From assembly GCA_964519895.1 (NCBI GenBank), contig CAZFLE010000003.1, positions 1-64,000 of the forward strand: a stretch of DNA of 64,000 bases. Reading direction: 5' to 3'. A program made the translations under genes and the position numbers. Shown piece after piece: positions 7,594 to 15,844 of the stretch (its first letter is position 1; each line of letters begins with the position of its first letter). Origin of the DNA: CAYFPX01 sp964519895 (GTDB lineage: Bacteria; Myxococcota_A; UBA796; CAJQPC01). The notes beneath the pieces were generated by a model. That model made no database searches. It was not told the DNA's origin and was given only the letters and a program-made list of their open reading frames with translations.

Positions 7594-9102
7594 ATGCGCC
7601 TGATCGTCGGAAGCGCCCTGGGTCTCGCTGCGCTCCTCGTGGCCTGTGGCGACGAACCGTCCGAGCCGGGTCCGCCTGTCCAGCCGGTCACCTCGGTGCC
7701 AGGAGGTCCCGCGGGAGCCGGGCCGCCACCGGGGGGCGCCGGGCCGCCACCTGCCGGCGGCCCTCTGGGTTCCAGCCCCACCGAGGACCTGAGCAGCTCC
7801 TGGCGCGCTGCGCTGTCCGTGCCCGCACAGGGGGGTGAGCCCGCCCCCCCGTGTGGCCCCGGCGAGCGCGAGGTGCCCGCCGGGGCCTTCCTGATGGGTA
7901 GCGAGAGCACCCACGCTGGCCGGGACGAGCAGCCCGTGCACGTGGTCAGGCTCTCCGGCTACTGCCTGGACGAGAGCGAGGTCTCTGTCGCAGATTTTGC
8001 CGCCTGGCTGCGCGAGCAGGGTCGGCGTGCCGAAGGCTCGGACCTGCGCAGCATGACCCCCGAGGGCGTGGTCGAGGAGGGGCGAGGCGACCATCCCGCC
8101 GAGGGCGTGCTGTGGACCGAAGCCCACGCTTACTGCGCGTCGACCGGCCGCACCCTGCCCACCGAGGCCCAGTTCGAGAAAGCCGCCCGAGGGGGCTGCG
8201 AGCTGGGAGACGACCCGGTGAGCTGCGACCCGGCAGATCTCCGGCCCTACCCCTGGGGCACCGCCGCGCCGAGCTGCGACCGGGCCAACCACCAGACCAC
8301 GGTGGGGGGCTTCCCGGAGCTCTGCGCGTCGGACACCCTTCCGGTCGGGAGCGGCGATAACGGTCGCGGTCCATACGGCCACCGTCACCTGTCCGGCAAT
8401 GTGTGGGAGCTCGTGTCCGACACCTGGCACCCCGGGGTGTATGGGTCGGGCGCACCGCGCAGCGACCCGGCCGGGCCGTCGAGTGGCGACATGCACGTGC
8501 TCAAGGGCGGGGGCTGGAACACCTTCTCGACCAACATGCGGGCCGCCAATCGCTTCCACGACCTGGTCATGGGGTCGGCGACCGGCTTCCGCTGTGCGCG
8601 GAGCGCGGTCGACCCCGTGCCCGACCCGGTCGATCCCTTGGCGATGGTGTCGCTCACCGGCACGGTGACCAGCGCACGCGGAGCCGTCGCGGGGCGCGCC
8701 CTCTACGTCACCGCCTTCGACGTGGCCGACACCGACGCGCGGACCGGCATGCTGGCGCCTGGACGCTCCCCGGTCGCCGAAGTGCGGCTGGTGCCCGACG
8801 GGGGAGCCAAGCAGGCCTTCGAGCTCCGTGTGCCCGCGGGCTCCAGCTACATCGTCTCGGCGGCTCTGGATGACGGATCTGGCGGGGACAAGGACGACTA
8901 CATCTCGGCCTCGGGCTCGGGCGGCTTTGGGCCGGCGGATCAGAACCCGGTGCGCGCAGACGGCGCGGTCTCCGGGCTGAGCATTCGCATGCTGGCCCCC
9001 GGTGCTGGCCCCGGGGCCGGGCCGGGAGGACCGCCCCCCGGGGGTTCCCAGGGCCCCCCTCCCGGAGGTCCTCAGGGTCCGCCGACGGGTGGCCCGCGGT
9101 GA
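7594..9102 (+). CDS. FGE-fold lipoprotein with Gly/Pro-rich linker and tail
   Basis: 502 residues. MRLIVGSALGLAALLVAC gives a lipobox with Cys18. A Gly/Pro-rich linker (about 36-58) precedes a formylglycine-generating-enzyme/SUMF1 fold (about 90-335) recognised by VPAGAFLMGSE, RTLPTEAQFEKAARGG, YPWGT, LSGNVWELVSD and ATGFRCAR. A beta-rich, carbohydrate-binding-like domain (about 350-465) follows, then a tail of repeated GPPPGG and GPQGPP units. The copper-binding Cys pair of true FGEs (human MCHRSYC region) is absent, as this stretch reads WNTFSTNMRAAN. It is therefore more likely a binding or structural protein than a sulfatase activator. ATG 7594 was chosen from the leader and the -10 spacing. 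The stop overlaps the next start as GTGA. Confidence 0.85.
   Translation: MRLIVGSALGLAALLVACGDEPSEPGPPVQPVTSVPGGPAGAGPPPGGAGPPPAGGPLGSSPTEDLSSSWRAALSVPAQGGEPAPPCGPGEREVPAGAFLMGSESTHAGRDEQPVHVVRLSGYCLDESEVSVADFAAWLREQGRRAEGSDLRSMTPEGVVEEGRGDHPAEGVLWTEAHAYCASTGRTLPTEAQFEKAARGGCELGDDPVSCDPADLRPYPWGTAAPSCDRANHQTTVGGFPELCASDTLPVGSGDNGRGPYGHRHLSGNVWELVSDTWHPGVYGSGAPRSDPAGPSSGDMHVLKGGGWNTFSTNMRAANRFHDLVMGSATGFRCARSAVDPVPDPVDPLAMVSLTGTVTSARGAVAGRALYVTAFDVADTDARTGMLAPGRSPVAEVRLVPDGGAKQAFELRVPAGSSYIVSAALDDGSGGDKDDYISASGSGGFGPADQNPVRADGAVSGLSIRMLAPGAGPGAGPGGPPPGGSQGPPPGGPQGPPTGGPR
9067..9092 (+). repeat. 26-base coding repeat shared with 10278-10303
   Basis: This stretch encodes GPQGPPTGG at the C-terminus of the FGE-fold lipoprotein. 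It matches 23 of 26 bases of 10278-10303, which encodes GPQGPPPGG at the end of the next, unrelated protein. All three differences can be seen by eye as single substitutions. The identity could reflect copying of a tag between genes or biased composition. Confidence 0.6.
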
Positions 9103-10349
9103 CCCGCGGCCGGCGCTGGCTGTTCGCCCTGGCCCCCGCTCTGTCCCTGCTGCTGTTGGGGGAGTGCGGCGCCCGGGTCATCGGCGCGGAGTGCGAGGCC
9201 ATCGTGCCGGCGGCGACCGGTTGGGAGACCATGGTGGGCGACGCCCGCTACCTGTGGAAGCTCGAGCCGGGCCGGCTGTTCGAGAGTCCTGCGGGCAACA
9301 CGCGGATCAACAGCGTCGGGCTGCGCTCCGCCCACCTCCCCACGGACCCCAGGTCGCCAAACCTCAAGACGGTGCTCGTGACCGGGGACTCCAGCGTGTA
9401 CGGCTGGGGCCAGCCCGACGGCAAGACCTACGCCGAGCAGCTCGAAGCCCTGCTCGGCCGAGCGTTCACGGGGCATCGCTTCCGGGTCGTGAACCTGGGC
9501 GTGCCCGGATTCTCCACCGAGCAGACCCTGCGCCTGCTGGCCGACCTGGGGTGGTCCTACGAGCCGGACCTGGTGGTGGTGCACAACATCTTCTCGGACT
9601 GCAACATCGATGCTTTCCAGGACCGCACAGCGCTGCGGTTGGCGGATCCGGATGGGACGGCGGCACAGCGAGTGCTCCACGCATCGGCCCTCTACTGTGC
9701 CCTCTACATGCCCTGGGCCCGTCACGTCGCGTCGGTCAATCAGCAGCCCAATCGGGTCCTGATGCCCGGCATCCCGACCAATGCCAACCAGGCCGTCGCC
9801 CTGGAGAAGATCGACACCGTCATCGATCTGAGCCGGGTGCCCTTGGACGACTACCTGGACAACCTGGGGCTCATCCGGTCCCAGGCCGACGAGCGGGGCG
9901 CCGCCATGATGCTCGCGCCCTTGGCCCAGGAGTGGGACGTGGGGGTCTGGAACGTGCCCATGGCGCAGCCGACCCAGGACCAGGTCCTGCCCTGGTACCC
10001 CTACCGGGCCGCCCAGGAGTCGTGGGCTGCCGAGCACGGGGTCGAGCGGGTCTCGATGCCCGACGTCTTCGCCGCCGCCCCGGGGGACAAGGCCCGCCTG
10101 TTCATCGACAACATGCACCCCAGCGTGACCGGCGCGGCGGTCATGGCCCAGGCGATCGTGGAGCGGCTGCGGCAGAACCCGGCTCTGCTGGGGCTCGAGT
10201 CGCGGGATCTCAAGCCGGACTACCGACCCCCAGCCCTGCCGCGGGGCAACGGCGTCCAGGCCCCGGGCGGCCCCGGGGGTCCCCAGGGTCCGCCGCCGGG
10301 CGGTGCTCCCCCCGCGCCCCCCAGGTCCCCACCCCCAGGGGGACGCTGA
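9099..10349 (+). CDS. SGNH/GDSL-family hydrolase with Gly/Pro-rich tail
   Basis: 416 residues. A hydrophobic N-terminal segment (RWLFALAPALSLLLLGECG) predicts export or an inner-membrane anchor. The SGNH core shows the nucleophile block VTGDSSVYGWG (GDS at 96-98), VNLGVPGFST (block II Gly) and the late DNMHPS (Asp-x-x-His), so the catalytic Ser/Asp/His set seems intact. Such enzymes are esterases or O-acetyl hydrolases and transferases acting on glycans or lipids. The last 35 residues are Gly/Pro-rich (GGPGGPQGPPPGGAPPA). GTG 9099 overlaps the upstream TGA by four bases, so the two genes are translationally coupled. Confidence 0.85.
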   Translation: MTRGRRWLFALAPALSLLLLGECGARVIGAECEAIVPAATGWETMVGDARYLWKLEPGRLFESPAGNTRINSVGLRSAHLPTDPRSPNLKTVLVTGDSSVYGWGQPDGKTYAEQLEALLGRAFTGHRFRVVNLGVPGFSTEQTLRLLADLGWSYEPDLVVVHNIFSDCNIDAFQDRTALRLADPDGTAAQRVLHASALYCALYMPWARHVASVNQQPNRVLMPGIPTNANQAVALEKIDTVIDLSRVPLDDYLDNLGLIRSQADERGAAMMLAPLAQEWDVGVWNVPMAQPTQDQVLPWYPYRAAQESWAAEHGVERVSMPDVFAAAPGDKARLFIDNMHPSVTGAAVMAQAIVERLRQNPALLGLESRDLKPDYRPPALPRGNGVQAPGGPGGPQGPPPGGAPPAPPRSPPPGGR

Positions 10350-10352
10350 GCC

Positions 10353-12056
10353 TTGGCCCCCAAGACGGTCCTGGGGCGGCTCGCGGTGTGGTTGGCCTTT
10401 GCGGTCCTGTTGACCGCGCCCGGCTCGCTCAAGCCCTGGGCGGTCCTGCTGGGGGACCCGGCCATCGACGTCTGGAACCACGCCTGGGGCTACTGGTTCG
10501 TCGCCGACAGCCTGGCCCACGGCCGCCTGCCCTTCGAGACCCCGTTGGTCGGTGGACCCGAGGGCGGGGTGCTGTACTTCATCGACACGCCGGGTGCGGT
10601 GGCGATGCTGCCAGTGACCTGGATCTTCGGGCCTGCTGTGGCCTACAACCTGGCCTTGATCGGCCGCATCGCGCTGGCCGGGCTGGCCGCCCAGCTCCTG
10701 TCCGAGGAGCTGGTGGGCGAACCCGGGCCCCATGGCTGGGTCGCAGGCGTGGCCTATGGCAGCACGCCCTTCCTGTTGTGCGAGCTGGCCAATGGCATCT
10801 CCGAGGTCTGTGCGACCCAGTGGCTTGCGCTGACGCTGTGGGCAGCCGCTCGGGCCCTGCGCACGGGGCGGACCAGCCACTGGCTCCAGCTAGGGGTGCT
10901 CCAGGGCGTCACGTCGGTGACCACCTTCTACTACGGGTTGACGTCGGCCCTGGTCGTCGCCCTGCTGGTCACGGCGTGGCTCTGTCGCGAGGTCTGGCGC
11001 TCGCGCCGCCTCCCGGTGCGGGTCCTCGCGCAGGGTGTGGGCGCAGCCACAGCGGGGCTGACCCTCGTGCTCCCGCACTGGCTGATCTTCAAGGCCTCAC
11101 TCAGCTCCGACCGGGCCTTGATCCGGCGCAGCGTCGAGCTCAACGCACAGCTGATGGAGCACAACGCCGTCGACCCGCGGGTCTACCTGGTGCCGGGGGA
11201 CTTCCAGTCGGTGGACCTGCTCGCCGTGTATGGCGAGCCCTTCATCCACACCGGCTACCTGCGCTGGGGGGTGGTGGTGCTCGCCGTGCTCGCCGCTTGG
11301 CACCATCGGCGCCTGCGCGCCTGGCTGGCCCTGGGCGTGGCGTCGCTCGTGTTCGGTCTGGGGCCCTACCTGTGGTGGAACGGCGAGTGGCTTCAGGTGG
11401 GCGGGCGCGTGCTGTCCCTGCCCTTCGACTGGCTGCGCATGGCCCTGCCCCAGGTGGCGATCACCCACCCGCTGCGTCTCAGCTTGGCGGCCCAGGCGCT
11501 GTTCGCGGCGCTGGCGGGGGCCGGGGCGGCCGTGGTCGCTCAGCGCTTGGCGGGCCGGATGCCCGCTGCGCTGATGCTGTCATCGCTCGGGGCGGTGGTC
11601 GTGGCCGAGGGGCTCTTCGGCTCCGCCGCCACTTGGCCCGTGCCGACGTCGGATGCAGCCGTGCCGGCGCTCTACCGCGACGCCCCGGAAGGCATGGTGC
11701 TCGATCTGCCGGCCGAGGTCGGGACCGGCATGGAGACCAGCCGCTACTTCTGGTACCAGACCGCCCACGGGCGCCCGATCCCGTACACCCCGGACGTGCG
11801 CATGGGCAGCGCCCGCGACCCCTTGGTCTTCCGGGCCTTTGCTCGGCCATCTCGCAACCCGCTCGAGCCAGTGGCCGAAGTGCCCACCGTGCCGCCACCC
11901 GACGTGCTGGCACACCTGCGGGAGACCTATGGCCTGGTGGTGGTCCACACCGAGCTCCAGAGCCGGGCGGGCCTGAACCCGACCTATGAGAGCGTGCTCG
12001 CAGGTCCCCTCGGTGAGCCCGAGCAGGGCGAAGGTGTGGTGGTGTTCCGGCCCTGA
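10353..12056 (+). CDS. Polytopic membrane protein, GT-C/YfhO-like (paralogue 2)
   Basis: 567-residue integral membrane protein starting at TTG 10353, three bases after the SGNH gene. It has about ten membrane segments. An early loop (GDPAIDVWNHAWGYWF) aligns with the PGAGPDVxSTxWGMWWF loop of the two other membrane proteins of the island, and it ends in a soluble domain (about 430-567) with VLDLPAEVGTG. The position of acidic residues in the first periplasmic loop is typical of GT-C glycosyltransferases, but I cannot assign a donor or acceptor. It converges with the sulfatase-fold gene with only three bases between the stops. Confidence 0.72.
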   Translation: MAPKTVLGRLAVWLAFAVLLTAPGSLKPWAVLLGDPAIDVWNHAWGYWFVADSLAHGRLPFETPLVGGPEGGVLYFIDTPGAVAMLPVTWIFGPAVAYNLALIGRIALAGLAAQLLSEELVGEPGPHGWVAGVAYGSTPFLLCELANGISEVCATQWLALTLWAAARALRTGRTSHWLQLGVLQGVTSVTTFYYGLTSALVVALLVTAWLCREVWRSRRLPVRVLAQGVGAATAGLTLVLPHWLIFKASLSSDRALIRRSVELNAQLMEHNAVDPRVYLVPGDFQSVDLLAVYGEPFIHTGYLRWGVVVLAVLAAWHHRRLRAWLALGVASLVFGLGPYLWWNGEWLQVGGRVLSLPFDWLRMALPQVAITHPLRLSLAAQALFAALAGAGAAVVAQRLAGRMPAALMLSSLGAVVVAEGLFGSAATWPVPTSDAAVPALYRDAPEGMVLDLPAEVGTGMETSRYFWYQTAHGRPIPYTPDVRMGSARDPLVFRAFARPSRNPLEPVAEVPTVPPPDVLAHLRETYGLVVVHTELQSRAGLNPTYESVLAGPLGEPEQGEGVVVFRP

Positions 12057-12059
12057 GAC

Positions 12060-13565
12060 TCAGCGGGGCGGCGGCCCTGGCGGTCCCGGCGGTCCGGGTT
12101 GGCCCGCGGGAGGCGGCCCAGGGGGGCCCTGACGGCCCTGTGCCGGGTCGACGTAGCCCAGGGCCTCGAGCCGGGCCCTGTCCTCTGGCGAAATGAATCG
12201 GTCCTGTTTCGGGGCGCTCGCCTGGTGCGCGCTGAGGCTGTCGACCAGCCCTGCGTGGTCCGTCCGTGCGCTCGCCAGGGCCGGGGGCACCTGGTCGTCG
12301 GCCCGGAGCTCCTGGGGGTCCAACCCCAGGTCGTAGACCAAGGTGGCGTCGGACTGCCAGATGACCTTGGTGTCGGGCGTACGCACGGCGAATTGGGGAT
12401 CCGGCATCCAGGGGTCGGTCAGGGCGTAGTGGGGCACGCCAGCGGCGGCCTGGCCCTGGAGCCAAGGGGCACGGCTCTCGCCCTGCATCCGCGCGTCGGA
12501 GGACCAGCCGGCCAGCTCAGCGACGGTCGGGGCCAGGTCGATCAGGGACACCGGCGTGTCGACGACCAGCCCGGCGGTGACGCCCGGCCCGCGGATGAGC
12601 CATGGCACGCGCAGCACGCTGTCCCAGAGCCCAGCCCTGTGGTTGAAGTAGTAGCCGTGCTCGAAGGACTCGCCGTGATCGGACGTGACCACCACCAGAG
12701 CGTCTGGACCGGCGGCCTCGAGGACCGGGGCCAGCAGCGCGTCGAGCTCGCTGAGCTCGCCGTCGTACAGAGCCACGACGTGGGCCAGGTCTCGCGCCGC
12801 AAGGTCTGCGCCACCGCCGCCTCCGTGGATGCCCAGGTCCTCTAGGGAGCCCGTGACGCTGCCGGCATAGTCCGGGTCGTAGCGCGTGTCCCAGGGTGGA
12901 GAGGGCGTGTAGGGGCTGTGGGCGTCGAAGTAGTGCACAAAGGCGAAGTACGGCCCGGTCTGGGCGCCGATCCAGCGAACTGCGGCCGCGGTGACATCGC
13001 GACCGGGCCGGGTGTCCGCCCGGTGGAAGTCGAAGTCGTCGTCGTAGGTGTCGAAGCCCCGGGCCAGGCCGCACATGCTGTCTTGGAGGGTGATGCCACC
13101 GATGATGGCGCCGGTCTGCAGGCCGGCGTGGCCAGCGAGCTCCGCCAAGGTGGGGCCTCGATACACGCTCCCGCCGTTGCCCGGGATGTTCCCGTGGACC
13201 TGGGGGAGCACGCCGCTGAGCATCGACCAATGGCTGACACAGGTCTCGGGAAAGCCGGTCAGGGCGGTCTCGAAGCGCGTGCCGCTGCCTGCCAGGCCGC
13301 TCAGTACCGGGGTCTCCGCCCGGCCGCCATAGGCGCCCAGGTGGTCTGCCCTCACGGTATCCAGGCTGATCAGCACCACCGATCGGAGCGGTCCACCTCC
13401 GGCCACCAGTTCCAGACTCGTGTCGGCCTTGAACGCTTGGGCCTGGCCGGGCGGCGGCCCGCCGGGTGGCTGGTGCGGCCGCGCGGGCACGTCGGTCACG
13501 GGGGCGGGCTCGGCCGCTGGTGGCGGAGTCTCTCCACAGGCGAACAGCGCCCAGAGCGCGATCAT
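12060..13565 (-). CDS. Sulfatase/alkaline-phosphatase-fold lipoprotein with Gly/Pro-rich tail
   Basis: 501 residues. The short leader MIALWALFAC gives lipid-anchor Cys10, and a Pro/Gly linker (HQPPGGPPPGQ) follows. The sulfatase core has ISLDTVRADHLGAYG (metal Asp69), HYFDAHSPYTP and VVTSDHGESFEHG. The nucleophile region reads FPETCVSHWSMLSG. Aligned to the common TLPSHxSLLTG form, Thr108 takes the place of the formylglycine Cys, and the CxPSR signature is missing. It may thus be a phosphodiesterase or phosphotransferase of the superfamily rather than a true sulfatase. The tail is collagen-like (GQPGPPGPPGPPPR). It is the second gene of a two-gene minus-strand operon (ATGA overlap at 13562-13565). 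Confidence 0.85.
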   Translation of the reverse strand: MIALWALFACGETPPPAAEPAPVTDVPARPHQPPGGPPPGQAQAFKADTSLELVAGGGPLRSVVLISLDTVRADHLGAYGGRAETPVLSGLAGSGTRFETALTGFPETCVSHWSMLSGVLPQVHGNIPGNGGSVYRGPTLAELAGHAGLQTGAIIGGITLQDSMCGLARGFDTYDDDFDFHRADTRPGRDVTAAAVRWIGAQTGPYFAFVHYFDAHSPYTPSPPWDTRYDPDYAGSVTGSLEDLGIHGGGGGADLAARDLAHVVALYDGELSELDALLAPVLEAAGPDALVVVTSDHGESFEHGYYFNHRAGLWDSVLRVPWLIRGPGVTAGLVVDTPVSLIDLAPTVAELAGWSSDARMQGESRAPWLQGQAAAGVPHYALTDPWMPDPQFAVRTPDTKVIWQSDATLVYDLGLDPQELRADDQVPPALASARTDHAGLVDSLSAHQASAPKQDRFISPEDRARLEALGYVDPAQGRQGPPGPPPAGQPGPPGPPGPPPR

Positions 13566-14962
13566 CCGTCGACCCTCAACCGGGCGTAGTAGACCTCGTT
13601 CTTGCCGCGCACGCCCTGGTTCCAGACCACGTGAAAGTCGCCGTTCGATGTCACATCAATCGAGGCGAGACCAGGCTTGCCCCAGTCGATGTCCGCGATC
13701 TTGCGCGGCGGCGTCCAGCCGCTGCCGCTGTCGATGCTGTAGACCATCTCCGCGTCACTGCCAGCGTCCCAGCCCCAGATCAGGCAGCGCACGCCGTCAC
13801 TGTTGATCGCGATGTCCGGGTCGAAGTGGAACCCGCCGAAGCCCCGGCTGGGCTCGGCCACGGGGCCCCACGCGCCGGGCCGTCCGGACCGGACGTAGAT
13901 GTGCTGGGGCTTGCCCGCGTTCTTGTGGAACCAGGTGATGTGGTCGGTGCCGTCGGCGCCGAAGGCGAAGTGGGGACGCTCCCCGGGCTCGCCCGAGGCG
14001 GTCAGGTCCTCCGGGGCGGAGAAGCTGCCGTCCCTGCCTTCGGCGACGTAGAGCGTGGTCGCCGTGCCGCCCTGGCCCACGTCGAAGCCGGCCAGGACCG
14101 AGCCATCAGGCCGTCGCTCGACGTTGGTGTGCCAGGCATCGGCGGTGCCGTCTGTCCAAGCGACAGGCGTCGACCAGGCCCCGTCCTTGTACCAGGACCA
14201 CCACGCCTTGAAGCGGTGCTGGTCGGACATCGGCTTGCCGATCCAGACATAGGCCAGCTGGTCACCAGGCCCGTGGGCCACGTGCCCGCTGCCGATCTCG
14301 CCGCCGTCATCGTCGGTCAGAGGCTCTGGCTCGCTCCAGGCGCCGCCGCTCCAACGGGTCAGGTAGCCGCGACTGGTGAAATCCGGCTTGGCGTGGTCGA
14401 AGACCAACACGATCGACCCGTCGTCGCGGGTCACCAGGTCCGGGCCCCAATTGCGATCCTTGCCGAACCCCAGCGGCGCTGGTGGTGTCCAGGTCTCTCC
14501 GTCCATGGAGGTCCGATGTCGGATCAGGTCCCCCGCATCGGCTCGCTCATAGAAGACGGCGTGGAGCTGGTCCGAAGCCCCGACTGCGATCTGGGGCCGA
14601 TAGCCACCCCCGGGAGGTGCCGTCAGCTTGAAGGGGGCCGAGAAGTCGCCGAGCTGGGTGATGCCGGGGCCCGTTGGCGCCGGCCAGTCGTGGAAGGCGG
14701 GAAAGCCCGAGGAGTCCTGGAGCCCGGCACCGGAGCCGCCGGGGCCGCCGGGTGGCCCCATCGCGCCACCGGGGCCGCCGGGCGCGCCGGGCTGGCCGGG
14801 GGGGCCCAGGCCGGGTGGAGGGGGATGAGGGCCGCGGCCCGCCGCTGGGCCGCCTTGGCCTGGCGTGGGGGGCCGGAGCTGGGTGGTCGGCGGGGTCTCC
14901 GCTGGGGTCTGGGCGGGGGGCTCCTCGCCGGCACAGGCCAGGGTCAGCAGCAGCGTGGTCAT
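13562..14962 (-). CDS. BNR/sialidase-like beta-propeller lipoprotein with Gly/Pro-rich linker
   Basis: 466 residues. ATG 14962 (MTTLLLTLACAGEE) gives a lipobox at LTLAC (Cys10). Residues of about 20-85 form a collagen-like linker rich in GPPG and GGPGG. The rest is a repeated beta-propeller of exo-sialidase or BNR type, with recurring SxDGxxWxxP-like blades (TSMDGETWTPPAPLG, DSGSGWTPPRKIAD) and DGTDHITWFHKN. I see no confident catalytic set, so it may bind rather than cleave a ligand. A GAGGA motif precedes the start. It is the first gene of the operon with the sulfatase-fold protein and is divergent from 15053. Confidence 0.78.
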   Translation of the reverse strand: MTTLLLTLACAGEEPPAQTPAETPPTTQLRPPTPGQGGPAAGRGPHPPPPGLGPPGQPGAPGGPGGAMGPPGGPGGSGAGLQDSSGFPAFHDWPAPTGPGITQLGDFSAPFKLTAPPGGGYRPQIAVGASDQLHAVFYERADAGDLIRHRTSMDGETWTPPAPLGFGKDRNWGPDLVTRDDGSIVLVFDHAKPDFTSRGYLTRWSGGAWSEPEPLTDDDGGEIGSGHVAHGPGDQLAYVWIGKPMSDQHRFKAWWSWYKDGAWSTPVAWTDGTADAWHTNVERRPDGSVLAGFDVGQGGTATTLYVAEGRDGSFSAPEDLTASGEPGERPHFAFGADGTDHITWFHKNAGKPQHIYVRSGRPGAWGPVAEPSRGFGGFHFDPDIAINSDGVRCLIWGWDAGSDAEMVYSIDSGSGWTPPRKIADIDWGKPGLASIDVTSNGDFHVVWNQGVRGKNEVYYARLRVDG

Positions 14963-15052
14963 GGTCCAGGTCCTCGGGTCGTGGCGGCGCCGCCCGCAGC
15001 AGGCGTTATCCTGCCACTCGCGGCGGCTGTCGTCCGGCCGGCCCCCCAACTG

Positions 15053-15844
15053 ATGACGTTACTGGTCCTGTGGTTCCCATTGATCTCCGCCTCGCCGGCG
15101 CTCGCCGGCGATCCGGTCCAGGTTCCTGCCGGCACCTTTCGCCAAGGCCGCGAGGGCGTGCCCGACGAGACCCCCCGGGAGGTGACCCTGGCGACCTATG
15201 GCATCGACCGCACCGAGGTCACGATCGCCGACTTCGAGCGCTTCATGGTCCAGGGCGCCCTGGACCGTGCGAGCTGGACCGACGACGGTTGGGCGTGGCA
15301 CCAGGCCCATCCGGACGGCGCCGGCGCCCCGCTGCGCGCGGCGGATCGTTCGACGGATCATCCGGTGGTGGCCGTGACCTGGTACGAGGCAGATGCCTAC
15401 TGCCGCTGGGCGGGCGGCAGCTTGCCCACCGAGGCCCAGTGGGAGCATGCGGCGTGCGGGGACGGGGATCAGCGCTACGCCTGGGGGGACGGCGACGACG
15501 CGCCCGTCACCTGGTACAGCGGCGGCAAGTTCGGCCACATCCAGGGGGTGCACACCGTTCCGGCGGCTGACCAGGACGCGTCTCTGGCGTCGCCGCTGGG
15601 TCTGCTCCACACCGCCGGCAACGTGTGGGAGTGGACTGCCGACTACTACCACCGCGAAGGCTACGCCCCGCTGGGGGAGCCGGCCACCGACCCCACCGGC
15701 CCCACCCAGGGCACCTGGCGCGTCCTGCGGGGTGGCTCCTTCATGAACCTGCCCTCCTACTGCACCTGCACCCACCGGGAGCCTGCGCTGCCGACGCGGG
15801 TGGCCTTCACCACGGGCTTCCGTTGCGCCTACCCGGCACCCTGA
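15053..15844 (+). CDS. Secreted FGE-fold protein
   Basis: 263 residues. MTLLVLWFPLISASPALA is a Sec signal cleaved after ALA; there is no lipobox and no Gly/Pro tag, unlike its neighbours. The FGE/SUMF1 domain covers nearly all of the protein: VPAGTFRQGREGV, IDRTEVTIADFERFM, GGSLPTEAQWEHAACG, YAWGDG, TAGNVWEWTADYY, VLRGGSFMN and TTGFRCAYP. The segment after GGSFM reads NLPSYCTCTHR. The SYC cysteine equivalent to the second copper ligand of FGE is kept, but the first is Asn, so catalytic activity is doubtful. Of the three FGE-fold proteins here it is closest to a real enzyme. It overlaps the next gene by 22 bases. Confidence 0.85.
   Translation: MTLLVLWFPLISASPALAGDPVQVPAGTFRQGREGVPDETPREVTLATYGIDRTEVTIADFERFMVQGALDRASWTDDGWAWHQAHPDGAGAPLRAADRSTDHPVVAVTWYEADAYCRWAGGSLPTEAQWEHAACGDGDQRYAWGDGDDAPVTWYSGGKFGHIQGVHTVPAADQDASLASPLGLLHTAGNVWEWTADYYHREGYAPLGEPATDPTGPTQGTWRVLRGGSFMNLPSYCTCTHREPALPTRVAFTTGFRCAYPAP

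Noticed and set aside
7594..9102. Genuine formylglycine-generating enzyme
   Set aside because: The fold is present but the copper-binding cysteines are missing, so an enzymatic name would overstate the evidence.
13466..15052. Upstream extension of the secreted FGE-fold protein at 15053
   Set aside because: The frame is open but lies antisense to the propeller lipoprotein; a clean signal peptide begins at ATG 15053.
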